Notes: generated from the letters alone by a model not told the origin. 64,000 nt of DNA from Ruficoccus amylovorans (GCF_014230085.1 NZ_JACHVB010000013.1:186001-250000), one strand, 5' to 3'. Counted from the stretch's first letter, positions 27,218 through 36,274 are shown. Program-made: numbers and translations.

Positions 27218-28024
27218 ATGTCGCCGGAGTGGATCATCGCCTATCTCGCGCTGGGGGCCGTTGTCGGCGTCATGGCGGGAATGCTTGGCATCGGCGGGGG
27301 CGGCATCATCGTGCCGATCCTGACCACGATCTTCGCCGCCCAGGGCATCCCCGACGAGCAGATCGTCCACCTCTCGCTGGGAACAGCTATGGCCACCATC
27401 GTCATCACAGCCACCTCCAGCATTCGCGCCCACCACCGGCACGGCGCGGTGCTCTGGCCCGTGGTCTGGAAAATGGCCCCCGGCGTGCTCGTGGGCACCT
27501 TTTGCGCGACCTATCTGGCCTCGCACCTCTCCAGCCGGGCGCTGGGCATCTTTTTCGCCTGCTTCATGGGCTATGTCGCGCTGGGGATGTTCCGCAACCT
27601 CAAGCCCAAGCCCCAACGCCAGCTCCCCGCGCCCCCGGTCTGCGCGCTGGTCGGGGCGGTCATCGGCGGAATCTCCGCCCTCGCGGCCATCGGCGGCGGG
27701 GCCTTGACCACGACCTTCCTCATGTGGTGCAACACTCATGTGCGTCAGGCCATCGCCACCAGCGCCGCCGTCGGGCTGCCCATCGCCGTGGCCGGGACGC
27801 TCGGCTACATCGTCAACGGCCTCGGCACCGAGGGGCTCCCCATCCATTCCGCCGGATTCGTTTATCTGCCCGCCGTTGTGCTGATCGCGACGACGAGCTT
27901 TTTCACCGCGCCCATCGGGGCCAAGTTGACCCACACCCTGCCCGGTGGCGTGGTCAAAAAGACTTTCGCCGTGCTGCTGATCGGCCTGAGCGTGAAAATG
28001 CTCTTCACCGTATTCGGGACGTAG
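27218..28024 (+). CDS. TSUP (TauE/SafE) family membrane transporter
   Basis: 268 residues from ATG 27218 (MSPEWIIAYLALGAVVG); about eight hydrophobic segments in two homologous halves. The family marks are GMLGIGGGGIIVPIL in the first half and AAIGGGALTTTFL in the second. Members export sulfite, sulfoacetate, taurine-derived organosulfonates or other anions. Here the abundance of sulfatases elsewhere in the window makes a sulfur oxyanion plausible, but the genes are far apart. The start 25 bases after the DUF255 gene suggests a shared transcript. Confidence 0.9.
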   Translation: MSPEWIIAYLALGAVVGVMAGMLGIGGGGIIVPILTTIFAAQGIPDEQIVHLSLGTAMATIVITATSSIRAHHRHGAVLWPVVWKMAPGVLVGTFCATYLASHLSSRALGIFFACFMGYVALGMFRNLKPKPQRQLPAPPVCALVGAVIGGISALAAIGGGALTTTFLMWCNTHVRQAIATSAAVGLPIAVAGTLGYIVNGLGTEGLPIHSAGFVYLPAVVLIATTSFFTAPIGAKLTHTLPGGVVKKTFAVLLIGLSVKMLFTVFGT

Positions 28025-28200
28025 TCAGACATCCAATACTCGGGGCTACACGCCCCAAACCGGCAGCAGGACAGCGTTCTGCGCCTGTGATACTTTCGCA
28101 TCACCCATTGTGTGGGAGAGCTGGCAGAGTCAACGGGATACCCCGAGAGCGTTTTAAAAATACTATAGCCACAGTGGTTGAATGATTAAAATGGCCAATT

Positions 28201-28260
28201 GTTAATTGTTGGATGCGGAACCTAGAAAACAACAATTAACCATTTAACCATTTAGCCATT
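28201..28260. repeat. AT-rich inverted repeat plus three tandem AACCATTT copies
   Basis: GTTAATTGTTG (28201-28211) and its complement CAACAATTAAC (28230-28240) form an 11-bp stem. It runs into three near-tandem 8-bp units (AACCATTT, AACCATTT, AGCCATT). This is the only notable structure in the 275-bp gap 28025-28299, which separates convergent transcription units. Confidence 0.6.
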
Positions 28261-28299
28261 CGGCTTTCTTGTGGCGGCTACGATTTTATTTAAACCGCC

Positions 28300-29223
28300 T
28301 TAGAAAAACAGCGGGTCGCGGCGGCGGAGTATTTTTTTGACGATGCGCATGAGCGGCCTCGGAACCAACACCCAGCGGGTGCAGGCCCCGGCCTTGAGCG
28401 CGCGCCAGACGAAACGGTTGAAGGACATGCGCGGGCGGTCGCAACTCCACTTGTAGAGGTTCTTCAGGAAGGCGCGGTTGTTGACGATGAAGCTGCGGCC
28501 CCAGGGTGTCTTCCAGGAAGTGCCGGTCAGCCCCCGGTAGTAGCGGGTCATCGCGATGATCTCGTCCGCTCCCGGCCCCTGACTGGAGTCCTGCCCGGCG
28601 TGGATACGGTAGTTCACGTAGGCGTCCTTGAGGACAAAGGCCGTCCCCTCGCCGCAGAGGTCGAGCATGATCGGGCGGTCCCCGATCTTGCCAAAGGGGG
28701 CGTAGCGCTCCGGGTCCATCCGCAGGAACGCCTCGCGCCGGTAAATGCTGCTCGAAAAAGCCACCGTGTTCAGGGTCAGGCAAAAGCTGGTCAGGTGGGC
28801 CACATTGACGAAATCCCAGCCCGCGTCCGTCACCGTCCAGGTCTTGAAATCGTCTTGCTCGGGGGCTTCCGACGAGAGGAAGTTGCAAGCCGCCAGCGTG
28901 CACGCCGGGTGCGTATCAATATGGCGGAAGAGCGCCTCCAGCAATTGCGGGTGCATGAGGTCGTCGTCGTGGAAGGACATCACCCAGTCGGCCTCGGCCA
29001 GTTCCTTGATGCGGAGCAGGTTGGGCAGGCCCCCGATGTTCTCCGTCGTCGGGCGGTGCTCGGCGCCGAATTCGCGCACGACCTCGGCGGTGTGGTCGGT
29101 ACTGGCATTGTCCAGCACGATCAGCCGGTAGTCGGTAAAAGTCTGCGCCCGGATGCTGGCCAGCGTCTGGCGCAGGTAATCCGCCCGATTATAGGTGAGT
29201 ACAAAGAGGTCGAGCTTGGCCAT
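28300..29223 (-). CDS. Family 2 glycosyltransferase
   Basis: 307 residues. N-terminal GT-A fold: KLDLFVLTYNRADYLRQTL, then a Rossmann-like strand LIVLDNASTDHT, and an acidic metal/nucleotide site HDDDLMHP near residue 83. The C-terminal part is basic. No membrane segment. It is the last gene of the rfbFGH-GT cluster, so it probably transfers a hexose or deoxyhexose, possibly the CDP-derived sugar made by its neighbours, onto a cell-surface glycan. Acceptor and donor cannot be read from sequence. Confidence 0.85.
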   Translation of the reverse strand: MAKLDLFVLTYNRADYLRQTLASIRAQTFTDYRLIVLDNASTDHTAEVVREFGAEHRPTTENIGGLPNLLRIKELAEADWVMSFHDDDLMHPQLLEALFRHIDTHPACTLAACNFLSSEAPEQDDFKTWTVTDAGWDFVNVAHLTSFCLTLNTVAFSSSIYRREAFLRMDPERYAPFGKIGDRPIMLDLCGEGTAFVLKDAYVNYRIHAGQDSSQGPGADEIIAMTRYYRGLTGTSWKTPWGRSFIVNNRAFLKNLYKWSCDRPRMSFNRFVWRALKAGACTRWVLVPRPLMRIVKKILRRRDPLFF

Positions 29224-29304
29224 GAACGGTTCCGTAAAGAAACAGGATCAGCGCAAAACGCCTCCCGACCCCGGTCTGTCAACCGGGCGGCGGCGTTTCG
29301 CCGA

Positions 29305-30741
29305 TCAGACCGTTTTAACGAAGTCGCGCACGGAGGAAACCATAAACTCCAGCATGGCCGGGGTCAGGCCCGGATAAACGCCGAGGAAGATCGCGCTGTT
29401 CATGATCCGGTCGGCCCCTTCGAGCGGCCCGAGCACGCGGAAGGCGTCGGGGTTGTCCTTCTTCGCCTGCACGAAGGCGGGCTGACGCACGAGGTTGCCG
29501 CCGAAGAACATGCGCGTGCCGATCTTGCGCTCGTTGAGGAAGCGCGCCAGGTCGGTGTGGGTAAAGGGAGCGCCGGGCTTGACCAGCATCTGGAACCCGA
29601 ACCACGAGGGGGCCGTGCGGTGGCCGCTGCCATCCCAGGTGAAGCCCTCCGGTGTCCAGTCGGTGGCGTGGGTCGGCAGGGAGAAGTCGAGGAACTCGGA
29701 CAATTCGTCCAACCCGGCCCGGAGGGTGTTCCAGTTGGAAATACGAGCCGCGGTAAAGGCGTCCAGCCGCTGGATCTGCACCCGCCCGATGGCGGCCTGC
29801 GGGTCGAGGGGCTTGAGGTTGTAGCCCAGGTGGCTGTAGGTGTACTTGTGGTCGTAGCCCTCGGGCAGTTCGCCCAGTTGCCACTTGAAGCGCTTGCGGC
29901 AGGTATCGTCCATGCCGGAAGGGCACCAGCAGTCGCGGCCCCAGTCGCGCAGCGACTCGACGATGAGCTTCAGGCGCATCTCGCGCACAATGCTGACCGC
30001 CCCGCCCTCGCCCAGTGTCAGGTGGTGCGGCGGGTAGAAGGACTGAGTGGAAAGATCGCCAAAGGAGCCGGTCGGCTGGCCGCTGAGAGAGCCGTCCTCG
30101 CCGGGGCTGAAGTAGAGCGAGCCGAGCGCGTCGCAGTTGTCCTCGATCAGCCAGAGTCCGTGGCGCTCGCAGAAGGCCTTGACCGTGGCCAGCTCAAAGG
30201 GGTTCCCCAGCGCATGGGCCATCATCACGGCCTTGGTCTTGCCGGGGCGGTAGGCTTCCTCCAGGCGGGAGAGGTCGGCGTTGGCGGTGAGCGGGTTGTT
30301 GTCGAGAAAGACCGGAACCGCGCCGTTCTGGAGGATCGGGGTCACGGTAGTGGGAAAGCCCGCCGCGCAGGTGATGACTTCATCGCCGGGACGGAGGCGC
30401 CGCTCAGCCGGGAGCTTGTGGCTCGTCAAGGCGGAAAGGGCCAGCAGGTTGGCCGAGGAGCCGGAGTTGACCAGCAGGCTGCGCTTGACCCCGAGCCGGG
30501 AAGCCAGCTCGCGTTCAAAGGCTTCCCCCTCCTTGCCCAGCGTCAGCCAGAAGTCCAGCATCGAGCCGATGCCCGCGCTCACCTCCTCCTCGGTAAAGGT
30601 CCGGGCCGCGTAGGGGACGGTCGTCTCGCCCGCGACAAAGGCGTCTTCGCGCTGGTCTCCCGGGCGGTTGGCGGCATGCGCCTGCCGGCTGTATTCGCGC
30701 GTCAGGCGAAGGATTTCCGCCCGTATCTGCTCCATGGTCAT
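29305..30741 (-). CDS. rfbH: CDP-4-keto-6-deoxyglucose 3-dehydratase (E1)
   Basis: PLP- and [2Fe-2S]-dependent enzyme that removes the 3-hydroxyl of CDP-4-keto-6-deoxy-D-glucose toward 3,6-dideoxyhexoses. 478 residues from ATG 30741. Fold type I aminotransferase relative in which the Schiff-base Lys is replaced by His: here the His239-His240 pair in FYPPHHLTLGEGGAV. The cysteine cluster CWCPSG...TC and the block YSHLGYNLKPLDPQAAIGR are typical of E1. Its start overlaps the rfbG stop by four bases (ATGA). Third step of the CDP-deoxysugar pathway; the reductase partner RfbI/E3 is not in the window. Confidence 0.93.
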   Translation of the reverse strand: MTMEQIRAEILRLTREYSRQAHAANRPGDQREDAFVAGETTVPYAARTFTEEEVSAGIGSMLDFWLTLGKEGEAFERELASRLGVKRSLLVNSGSSANLLALSALTSHKLPAERRLRPGDEVITCAAGFPTTVTPILQNGAVPVFLDNNPLTANADLSRLEEAYRPGKTKAVMMAHALGNPFELATVKAFCERHGLWLIEDNCDALGSLYFSPGEDGSLSGQPTGSFGDLSTQSFYPPHHLTLGEGGAVSIVREMRLKLIVESLRDWGRDCWCPSGMDDTCRKRFKWQLGELPEGYDHKYTYSHLGYNLKPLDPQAAIGRVQIQRLDAFTAARISNWNTLRAGLDELSEFLDFSLPTHATDWTPEGFTWDGSGHRTAPSWFGFQMLVKPGAPFTHTDLARFLNERKIGTRMFFGGNLVRQPAFVQAKKDNPDAFRVLGPLEGADRIMNSAIFLGVYPGLTPAMLEFMVSSVRDFVKTV

Positions 30742-31820
30742 AGTGCTGCTTTCTCGAAACAATGAATCTGCCCCAGTGAAAAATCACGGATGCCGGCGGA
30801 GTCGCGCTCGGCCTCCCGGTACCAGCCGACTGTCTGCCGGATGGTTTCAGAAAAATCCCAAACCGGCCGCCAGCCCAGCACGCGCTCGGCCTTTTCGATG
30901 GCCAGGTGCAAGAGCCCAGCCTCATGCGGCGCTCCCGGCACGGAAGCGTCTTCCCAGGCACCGGGCCAGTTTTTCAAAATCTCGCCCACGAGCGCCTCGA
31001 CACTCTGGCTGGCGTCTTCCGACGGCCCGAAGTTAAACGCCGAGCGCAGGGAAACCTCCCGCGGCTTCTCCGCCAGGGCCTGCGCCAGCCGCAGGTAGCC
31101 GTGGAGCGGCTCCAGCACGTGCTGCCAGGGGCGCACGGCGCGCGGGTTGCGCACGCAGATGGGCTTGCCTTCACGCAGGCTGCGCATGGCGTCGGGCACG
31201 ATGCGGTTATCCGCCCAGTCGCCGCCGCCGATGACGTTGCCCGCGCGGGCCGAGGCCACGGCCACCGGCGATTCCGGGCCGAAAAACGACTTGCGCCACG
31301 AAGCGATGGCCAACTCGGCGCAGCCCTTGCTGGAGCTGTACGGGTCGTAGCCGCCCATGGCCTCCTCCTCGCGGTAGCGGCGACCGTCCTCCCGATTTTC
31401 GTAGCACTTGTCGGTCGTGATAAAGACTGCCGAGCACGGTCCATCGAGCCGCCGCAGCGCCTCCAGCACATGCAGCGTGCCGTTGACATTGACCTCGTAG
31501 GTCGCCAGCGGCTCGCGGTACGACTCCAGCACCAGCGGCTGGGCCGCCAGGTGAAAGACAAAGTCCGGCTTCGCCTCGCCGAGCGCCTGCCCGACACGGG
31601 CGGCGTCACGGATGTCGGCCAGGTGGTGGGCGGCCAGTTCGCGCTCCAGCCCGAGCTGGTCAAAGAAAGACGGAGACTGAGCCGGGGCCAGGGCGTAACC
31701 GTAAACCTCCGCCCCGAGGTGGCGCAGCCACAGCGAGAGCCAGGCCCCCTTGAATCCGGTATGGCCGGTGACGAAGACGCGTTTGCCGGCGAAAGTGTCT
31801 TTTAAGCTGCCTGCATGCAT
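30738..31820 (-). CDS. rfbG: CDP-glucose 4,6-dehydratase
   Basis: Short-chain dehydrogenase/reductase that converts CDP-glucose to CDP-4-keto-6-deoxyglucose with bound NAD. 360 residues from ATG 31820 (MHAGSLKDTFAGKR). The nucleotide-binding glycine motif is TGHTGFKG, and the catalytic region DPYSSSKGCAE carries the Tyr-xxx-Lys type dyad with Thr in ITTDKCYEN. GNVIGGGDWADNRIVPD is diagnostic of the CDP-glucose group. Starts at 31916 would overlap rfbF and are rejected. Second step of the pathway; 11 bases after rfbF and overlapping rfbH. Confidence 0.95.
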   Translation of the reverse strand: MHAGSLKDTFAGKRVFVTGHTGFKGAWLSLWLRHLGAEVYGYALAPAQSPSFFDQLGLERELAAHHLADIRDAARVGQALGEAKPDFVFHLAAQPLVLESYREPLATYEVNVNGTLHVLEALRRLDGPCSAVFITTDKCYENREDGRRYREEEAMGGYDPYSSSKGCAELAIASWRKSFFGPESPVAVASARAGNVIGGGDWADNRIVPDAMRSLREGKPICVRNPRAVRPWQHVLEPLHGYLRLAQALAEKPREVSLRSAFNFGPSEDASQSVEALVGEILKNWPGAWEDASVPGAPHEAGLLHLAIEKAERVLGWRPVWDFSETIRQTVGWYREAERDSAGIRDFSLGQIHCFEKAAL

Positions 31821-31831
31821 GGGCGTTTGTT

Positions 31832-32611
31832 TTACCAGCACTTCCAGGGAGCTTTGCCGCTGGACCAGAGCTGGTTGAGGTGTTCGCTCTCCTGATAGGT
31901 GTCCATCGGTTGCCACCAGCCCTCGTGGCGGTAGGCGTTGAGCTCGCCCGCCTCGACCAGCCGCGTGATCGGCTCGCGCTCAAACATGATGTTGTCGTCA
32001 CCGAGGTAGTCGAAAACACGGTGCTCGCAGACGAGGAACCCGCCGTTGATGTAGGCTGACTCGACCTGCGGTTTTTCCTGAAAATAGTGGATGCGACCGT
32101 CGTTCTCGATCCCGATGGAGCCGAAGCGGCCTGCCGGGTGGACGGCGCTGAGCGTGCAGGCTTTGCCGGAGGCCTGGTGGGCGGCGATGGCGGCGTTGAT
32201 GTTGATGTCGGCCAGGCCGTCGCCGTAGGTCAGCAAAAAGGGCTCCCCGTCCGGGATATGGCGCTGAATCATCTTGATCCGGCGGGCGGTCATGCTCTCG
32301 GGACCGGTCTCGGCCAGAGTGACGCTCCAGTCCTCCTCGTCGTGCTTGTCGTGGAAGACGATGTCGCTCTTGCTGCCGAGCTTGAGGGTCACGTCGCCCG
32401 TGTTCCAGAGATAATCGCGGAAGTACTCCTTGATCATCTCGCCCTTGTAGCCCAGGCACAGGACAAAGTCCCTATGTCCGTGATGGGCATAGATTTTCAT
32501 GATGTGCCAGAGGATGGGATAGGCGCCAATCGAGACCATTGGCTTGGGCCGGTATTCGGTTTCCTGGCGCAGCCGGGTACCTTTTCCGCCACAGAGGATC
32601 ACTACTTTCAT
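31832..32611 (-). CDS. rfbF: Glucose-1-phosphate cytidylyltransferase
   Basis: First committed enzyme of CDP-deoxysugar synthesis: CTP + glucose-1-phosphate to CDP-glucose + diphosphate. 259 residues, the usual length. Nucleotidyltransferase signature MKVVILCGGKGTRLRQETE followed by PKPMVSIG; FLLTYGDGLADIN carries the metal-binding Asp; EHRVFDYLGDD and EPITRLVEAGELNAYRHEGWW are family-specific. First of four minus-strand genes (rfbF, rfbG, rfbH, GT2). The 374-bp divergent region upstream holds promoters toward both this gene and the plus-strand aldolase. Confidence 0.95.
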   Translation of the reverse strand: MKVVILCGGKGTRLRQETEYRPKPMVSIGAYPILWHIMKIYAHHGHRDFVLCLGYKGEMIKEYFRDYLWNTGDVTLKLGSKSDIVFHDKHDEEDWSVTLAETGPESMTARRIKMIQRHIPDGEPFLLTYGDGLADININAAIAAHQASGKACTLSAVHPAGRFGSIGIENDGRIHYFQEKPQVESAYINGGFLVCEHRVFDYLGDDNIMFEREPITRLVEAGELNAYRHEGWWQPMDTYQESEHLNQLWSSGKAPWKCW

Positions 32612-32985
32612 AACAAAGAGAAACGTCCAGTGTCTTTAAATTTTTCGTATCATGGCAATACCTATTATCGGCGCGATAGGTCCTGCCCAGGCCTGGCAGG
32701 TCCGCAGCTCCCCCTCCCCGCCTGCACACATCCTTCTCAAGCCTCCGCCAACGCTCCCCAACCATCCCCCTCTCTTAACTTTAAAACTTGCCACCCGACA
32801 CTTATCCGGGGAAAACAGTCTTCCCCAAAACATACAGTGTATCCCCCTTTCAGTATGGCCTGCCGGGAGTTCCTGGAAGAAAATCGCAGATGATTCGCCG
32901 CTGGTGAAAATTCTGCATTAGAAAATCGACCTCGCCCGCCCGATGGCAATACTGGCAGCACAAATTCACTCTCCATCCGTATTCC
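32612..32985. other. Divergent intergenic region between rfbF and the aldolase gene
   Basis: No coding frame supported. Contains a bulged hairpin near 32,682-32,703 (CCTGCCCAGG / CCTGGCAGG) and C-rich, purine-poor stretches. Promoters for both divergent units must lie here, but no clear -35/-10 pair was identified. Confidence 0.5.
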
Positions 32986-33804
32986 ATGAATCGACTTGAA
33001 AAGAAAATGCTCGGGTGTCTCGAAGACCTGCGGGACAACTACAACGTCATCGGCATCAAGGCTGAATTCGAAGCCGAAGGCACCCGCATGGAGGAGGCGC
33101 TCCGCCTGAAGGAAATTGTCACGATGGCCGACCTGGGCCTGACGATCAAGATCGGCGGCTGCGAAGCCGTCAAGGACATGCTCGACGCCAAAGTCATCGG
33201 CACCCGCGCCATCGTCGGCCCCATGATCGAAACCGCCTACGCGATGACCAAATACGTCAAGACCGCCCAGTTCTCCTTCAGTGAGGACGAGCGCGAGGAG
33301 ATGGATTTCCTCATCAACATCGAGACGATTACTGGCTTCGAAAATCTCGACTCGATCACCGAAGCCCCCGAGTTCGAGCACATCGACGGCATCGTCGTGG
33401 GGCGCGTGGACATGACCGGCTCCCTCGGCCTGGGCCGCGACCAGATCAACTCCGAGCGCATTTTCGAGATGACCAACATCATGGCCAAGAAGATGCAGGC
33501 CATGGGCAAGAAGCTCGTGGTCGGCGGCGGCGTCTCCGCCGAGTCCCTGCCCTTCTTCCGCCGCTTGCCCGCCGGTTCGCTGGCCAAGTACGAGACCCGC
33601 AAGATCATTTTCGACGCCACCCGGAGCCTGCACTCTGAAAAGGCTCCCGAAGGCCTGATCAAGGCCGTCGGCTTCGAGCTGATGTGGCTCAAAAACAAGC
33701 GCGACTTCTACGGGAACATCTTCAAGGAGGACGCCGAGCGCATCAACATGCTCGAAACCCGCTACGAGAAGCTTCTCAAGGAAGCCAAGGCTCTATGCTG
33801 CTGA
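32986..33804 (+). CDS. HpcH/HpaI (citrate lyase beta-like) aldolase
   Basis: 272 residues, cytoplasmic TIM-barrel of the HpcH/HpaI aldolase/citrate lyase group, which cleave or form C-C bonds of 2-oxo acids or acyl-CoA substrates with a divalent metal. The conserved metal-binding Glu lies in INIETITGFEN and the Asp in VVGRVDMTGSLG. Lys and Arg residues in IKAEFEAEG and GTRAIVGPM line the expected anion site. First of three overlapping plus-strand genes: it overlaps the HAD phosphatase by 10 bases. The genomic setting, divergent from CDP-sugar genes, suggests a role in modified sugar or side-chain synthesis. The substrate is unknown. Confidence 0.85.
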   Translation: MNRLEKKMLGCLEDLRDNYNVIGIKAEFEAEGTRMEEALRLKEIVTMADLGLTIKIGGCEAVKDMLDAKVIGTRAIVGPMIETAYAMTKYVKTAQFSFSEDEREEMDFLINIETITGFENLDSITEAPEFEHIDGIVVGRVDMTGSLGLGRDQINSERIFEMTNIMAKKMQAMGKKLVVGGGVSAESLPFFRRLPAGSLAKYETRKIIFDATRSLHSEKAPEGLIKAVGFELMWLKNKRDFYGNIFKEDAERINMLETRYEKLLKEAKALCC

Positions 33805-34484
33805 ACGGCCAGCCCGCTGGCACGCTGGAAGCACTGATTTTCGATCTGGACGGAACCCTCGTGGATTCCTCCGCCGAGATCATCAAATGCCTGAAACAGG
33901 CTTACCTCGACGCCAAGGTGGGCATCGACGGCCTCGCCTTCGACTCCAGCCTGATGGGGCCGCCGGTCAGCCAGATCATCCCCAAGCTCTCCCCCGGACT
34001 GACTGAGGAGCAAACCGCCGCTATCATCGCGGCCTTCCGCCAGCGTTACGACAACTCGGAGGACGACTGCTCCACCGCCTACGAGGGAACCGCCGAACTG
34101 CTGGCGCTCCTGCGCGGGCACGGTCGCCGGGTTTTCATCGCCACCAACAAGCCAATGAAGGCGACTCTCCGCGTCCTGCGGGCGCTGGGGATGGAGGACT
34201 TCGACGACGTTTACACCATCGACAAACTCGGCACCCGCCTGACCAAGTACGAAATGATCACGGGCATCGTCGAAACCCACCAGCTTGACCCCGCCCGCTG
34301 CCTCATGGTGGGCGACTCCCCGGACGATGTCTGCTCGGGCCGCCGCGCCGGCCTGTTTTCAGTCGGCGCGCTTTGGGGCTACGGCGACAAGGATTTGCTT
34401 GAAAAAGAATCGGATCTGGCGCTCTACTCGGTACCTGAGCTGGCCAACTTGCTGGTCGCCCATTTTTCAGCCGCCTCCCGATGA
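33795..34484 (+). CDS. HAD-superfamily phosphatase (phosphoglycolate-phosphatase-like)
   Basis: 229 residues from ATG 33795, overlapping the aldolase stop by 10 bases. HAD motif I is FDLDGTLVD (Asp17 nucleophile and Asp19), motif II Thr in VFIATNKPM, motif III Lys near TKYEM, and motif IV MVGDSPDDV. The helical cap between motifs I and II places it in the subfamily IA (Gph/beta-phosphoglucomutase-like). It probably removes a phosphate from a sugar or oxo-acid intermediate made by the neighbouring enzymes. Stop overlaps the ThDP enzyme start by four bases (ATGA). Confidence 0.88.
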   Translation: MLLNGQPAGTLEALIFDLDGTLVDSSAEIIKCLKQAYLDAKVGIDGLAFDSSLMGPPVSQIIPKLSPGLTEEQTAAIIAAFRQRYDNSEDDCSTAYEGTAELLALLRGHGRRVFIATNKPMKATLRVLRALGMEDFDDVYTIDKLGTRLTKYEMITGIVETHQLDPARCLMVGDSPDDVCSGRRAGLFSVGALWGYGDKDLLEKESDLALYSVPELANLLVAHFSAASR

Positions 34485-36256
34485 TCAAAGTTTCCGACTA
34501 CATCGCCAAACGCCTCCGCGAGCACTATAACGCCACCCACTTTTTTATGGTTTCGGGCGGGGGTGCCATGCACCTCAACGACAGCCTCGGGCGCAGCCTC
34601 CCCTACACGGCGAACCACCACGAACAGGCCTGCGCCATCGCCGCCGAAGGCTTCGCCCGCGTGGGCCAGCAACTGGCCGTGGTCAACGTCACCACCGGCC
34701 CCGGCGGACTCAACTGCCTCAACGGCGTCTTCGGCCAGTGGACCGACTCCGCCCCCGTGCTCTACCTTTCCGGGCAGGTCAAGTTCTCCACCTGCCTGGC
34801 CTCCTGCGAGGTCCCCGGCCTGCGCCAGCTCGGCGACCAGGAAGTGGACATCGTCACCTCCGTGCGGCACCTGACCAAGTACGCCGTCATGGTCACCGAT
34901 CCGCTCGACGTGAAGTACCACCTCGACCGCGCCGTCTTCGAGGCCACACACGGGCGCTTTGGCCCGGTCTGGCTCGACGTGCCGATGAATGTCCAGGGCG
35001 CGATGGTCGAGGAGAGCGAGCTACGGGAGTTCACCCCTCCGGAGCAGCCCGTTTACGACCTGCAAATCGCGCGCGTCACCGCCGAGTTGCAACAAGCCCG
35101 CCACCCGCTCATCGTGGCCGGGCACGGCATCCGCCTGGCCGACCAGATCCCGCTCTTCCGCGAACTGGTCGAGCGGCTCAACGTCCCCGTCGTCACCACT
35201 TTCAACGGCTTTGACCTGATGGAGTCGGACGCCCCGCACTTCGCCGGGCGCATCGGCACCGTCGGCCAGCGTTGCGCGAACTTCACGCTCCAGAACGCCG
35301 ATTGCGTGCTCTTCCTGGGCACGCGCAACAACATCCGTCAGGTCAGCTACAACTGGGAAAACTTCGCCTCCAGAGCCTGCAAGATCATCGTCGATATTGA
35401 CCCGGCCGAGCTGGCCAAGCCGCTCGTCTCCCCCGACATCGCGGTCCACGCCGACCTGCGGGACTTTTTGCCCGCGCTCGCTCAGGCCCTCCCCGGACCC
35501 ATCGGCTCGCAGGAGTGGTTCGACTTCAGCATCAACCTGCGCCGCAAGTACTCCTTCGAGCACACGGCGGAGTATCAGCAGCAGCCGGGCGCGCCCATCA
35601 ACGTTTACCACTTCATCCACACGCTGACCGCGCAGATGGCCGAGGGCGACATCATGACTGCGGCCAACGGCTCGGCCTGCGTTTGCCTGCACCAGGCCGG
35701 AGTGGTGAAAAAGGACCAGCGCATTTTCTGGAATTCGGGCGACGCCTCCATGGGCTACGACCTGCCATCGGCCATCGGGGCGCAGTACGCGGCTCCCTCG
35801 CGCCGGGTTGTCTGCCTGGCCGGCGACGGCTCCATCATGATGAATTTGCAGGAGCTGCAAACGCTCCGGCACAACAACCTGCCGATCAAGCTCTTCGTCA
35901 TCTGCAACGATGGCTACGCCTCCATCAAGCAGACGCAGAACAACTTTTTCAGCGGCCACCGCACCGGCTCGTGCTCGGGCAGCGGCGTGAGCGTGCCGGA
36001 CTTCCGCGAACTGGCGCAAGCCTTTGGCCTGCCCTCAGTCCGCATTACCGAAGCCGACGCTTTGGAAACCTCCGTCCGCGAGGTACTGGCCGCCGATGGC
36101 CCCGTGCTGTGCGAAGTCATGTGCGAGACCGACTACGCCTTCACCCCGAAGCTCTCGGCCCGCAAGCTTCCCGACGGCAGCATGGTCTCCCCTTCGCTGG
36201 AGGACATGTTCCCCTTCCTCGACCGCGAGGAGTACGCCGCCAATCTCATCGAGTAG
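34481..36256 (+). CDS. Thiamine-diphosphate-dependent enzyme (acetolactate synthase / YerE-like carboligase)
   Basis: 591 residues with the three-domain layout of acetohydroxyacid-synthase-type ThDP enzymes: N-terminal PYR domain with catalytic Glu48 (NHHEQACAIAAEGFARV) and VSGGGAMHLNDSLG; a middle domain (about 190-330); and a C-terminal PP domain with the ThDP-Mg motif starting GDG (448-450) and ending CNDGYASIKQ. Such enzymes decarboxylate pyruvate or similar acids and ligate the two-carbon unit to an acceptor. Next to CDP-4-keto-3,6-dideoxysugar genes this resembles YerE, which adds an acetyl unit to make yersiniose. Full-length acetolactate synthase for amino acid synthesis is an alternative, but no small subunit gene is present. 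Confidence 0.82.
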   Translation: MIKVSDYIAKRLREHYNATHFFMVSGGGAMHLNDSLGRSLPYTANHHEQACAIAAEGFARVGQQLAVVNVTTGPGGLNCLNGVFGQWTDSAPVLYLSGQVKFSTCLASCEVPGLRQLGDQEVDIVTSVRHLTKYAVMVTDPLDVKYHLDRAVFEATHGRFGPVWLDVPMNVQGAMVEESELREFTPPEQPVYDLQIARVTAELQQARHPLIVAGHGIRLADQIPLFRELVERLNVPVVTTFNGFDLMESDAPHFAGRIGTVGQRCANFTLQNADCVLFLGTRNNIRQVSYNWENFASRACKIIVDIDPAELAKPLVSPDIAVHADLRDFLPALAQALPGPIGSQEWFDFSINLRRKYSFEHTAEYQQQPGAPINVYHFIHTLTAQMAEGDIMTAANGSACVCLHQAGVVKKDQRIFWNSGDASMGYDLPSAIGAQYAAPSRRVVCLAGDGSIMMNLQELQTLRHNNLPIKLFVICNDGYASIKQTQNNFFSGHRTGSCSGSGVSVPDFRELAQAFGLPSVRITEADALETSVREVLAADGPVLCEVMCETDYAFTPKLSARKLPDGSMVSPSLEDMFPFLDREEYAANLIE

Positions 36257-36274
36257 CAAGTCCCTGCATCTTCC

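Noticed and set aside
24973-27237. 754-codon minus-strand frame over the DUF255 gene
   Set aside because: The plus-strand DUF255 protein carries clear conserved motifs; the antisense translation is Gly/Val/Arg-rich and unrecognisable.
28237-28260. Possible CRISPR-like repeat
   Set aside because: Units are only 8 bp, directly adjacent, and without spacers or cas genes.
34481-36256. Phosphonopyruvate decarboxylase or other phosphonate gene
   Set aside because: The protein has the full three-domain acetohydroxyacid-synthase length, and no PEP mutase or aminotransferase gene is nearby.
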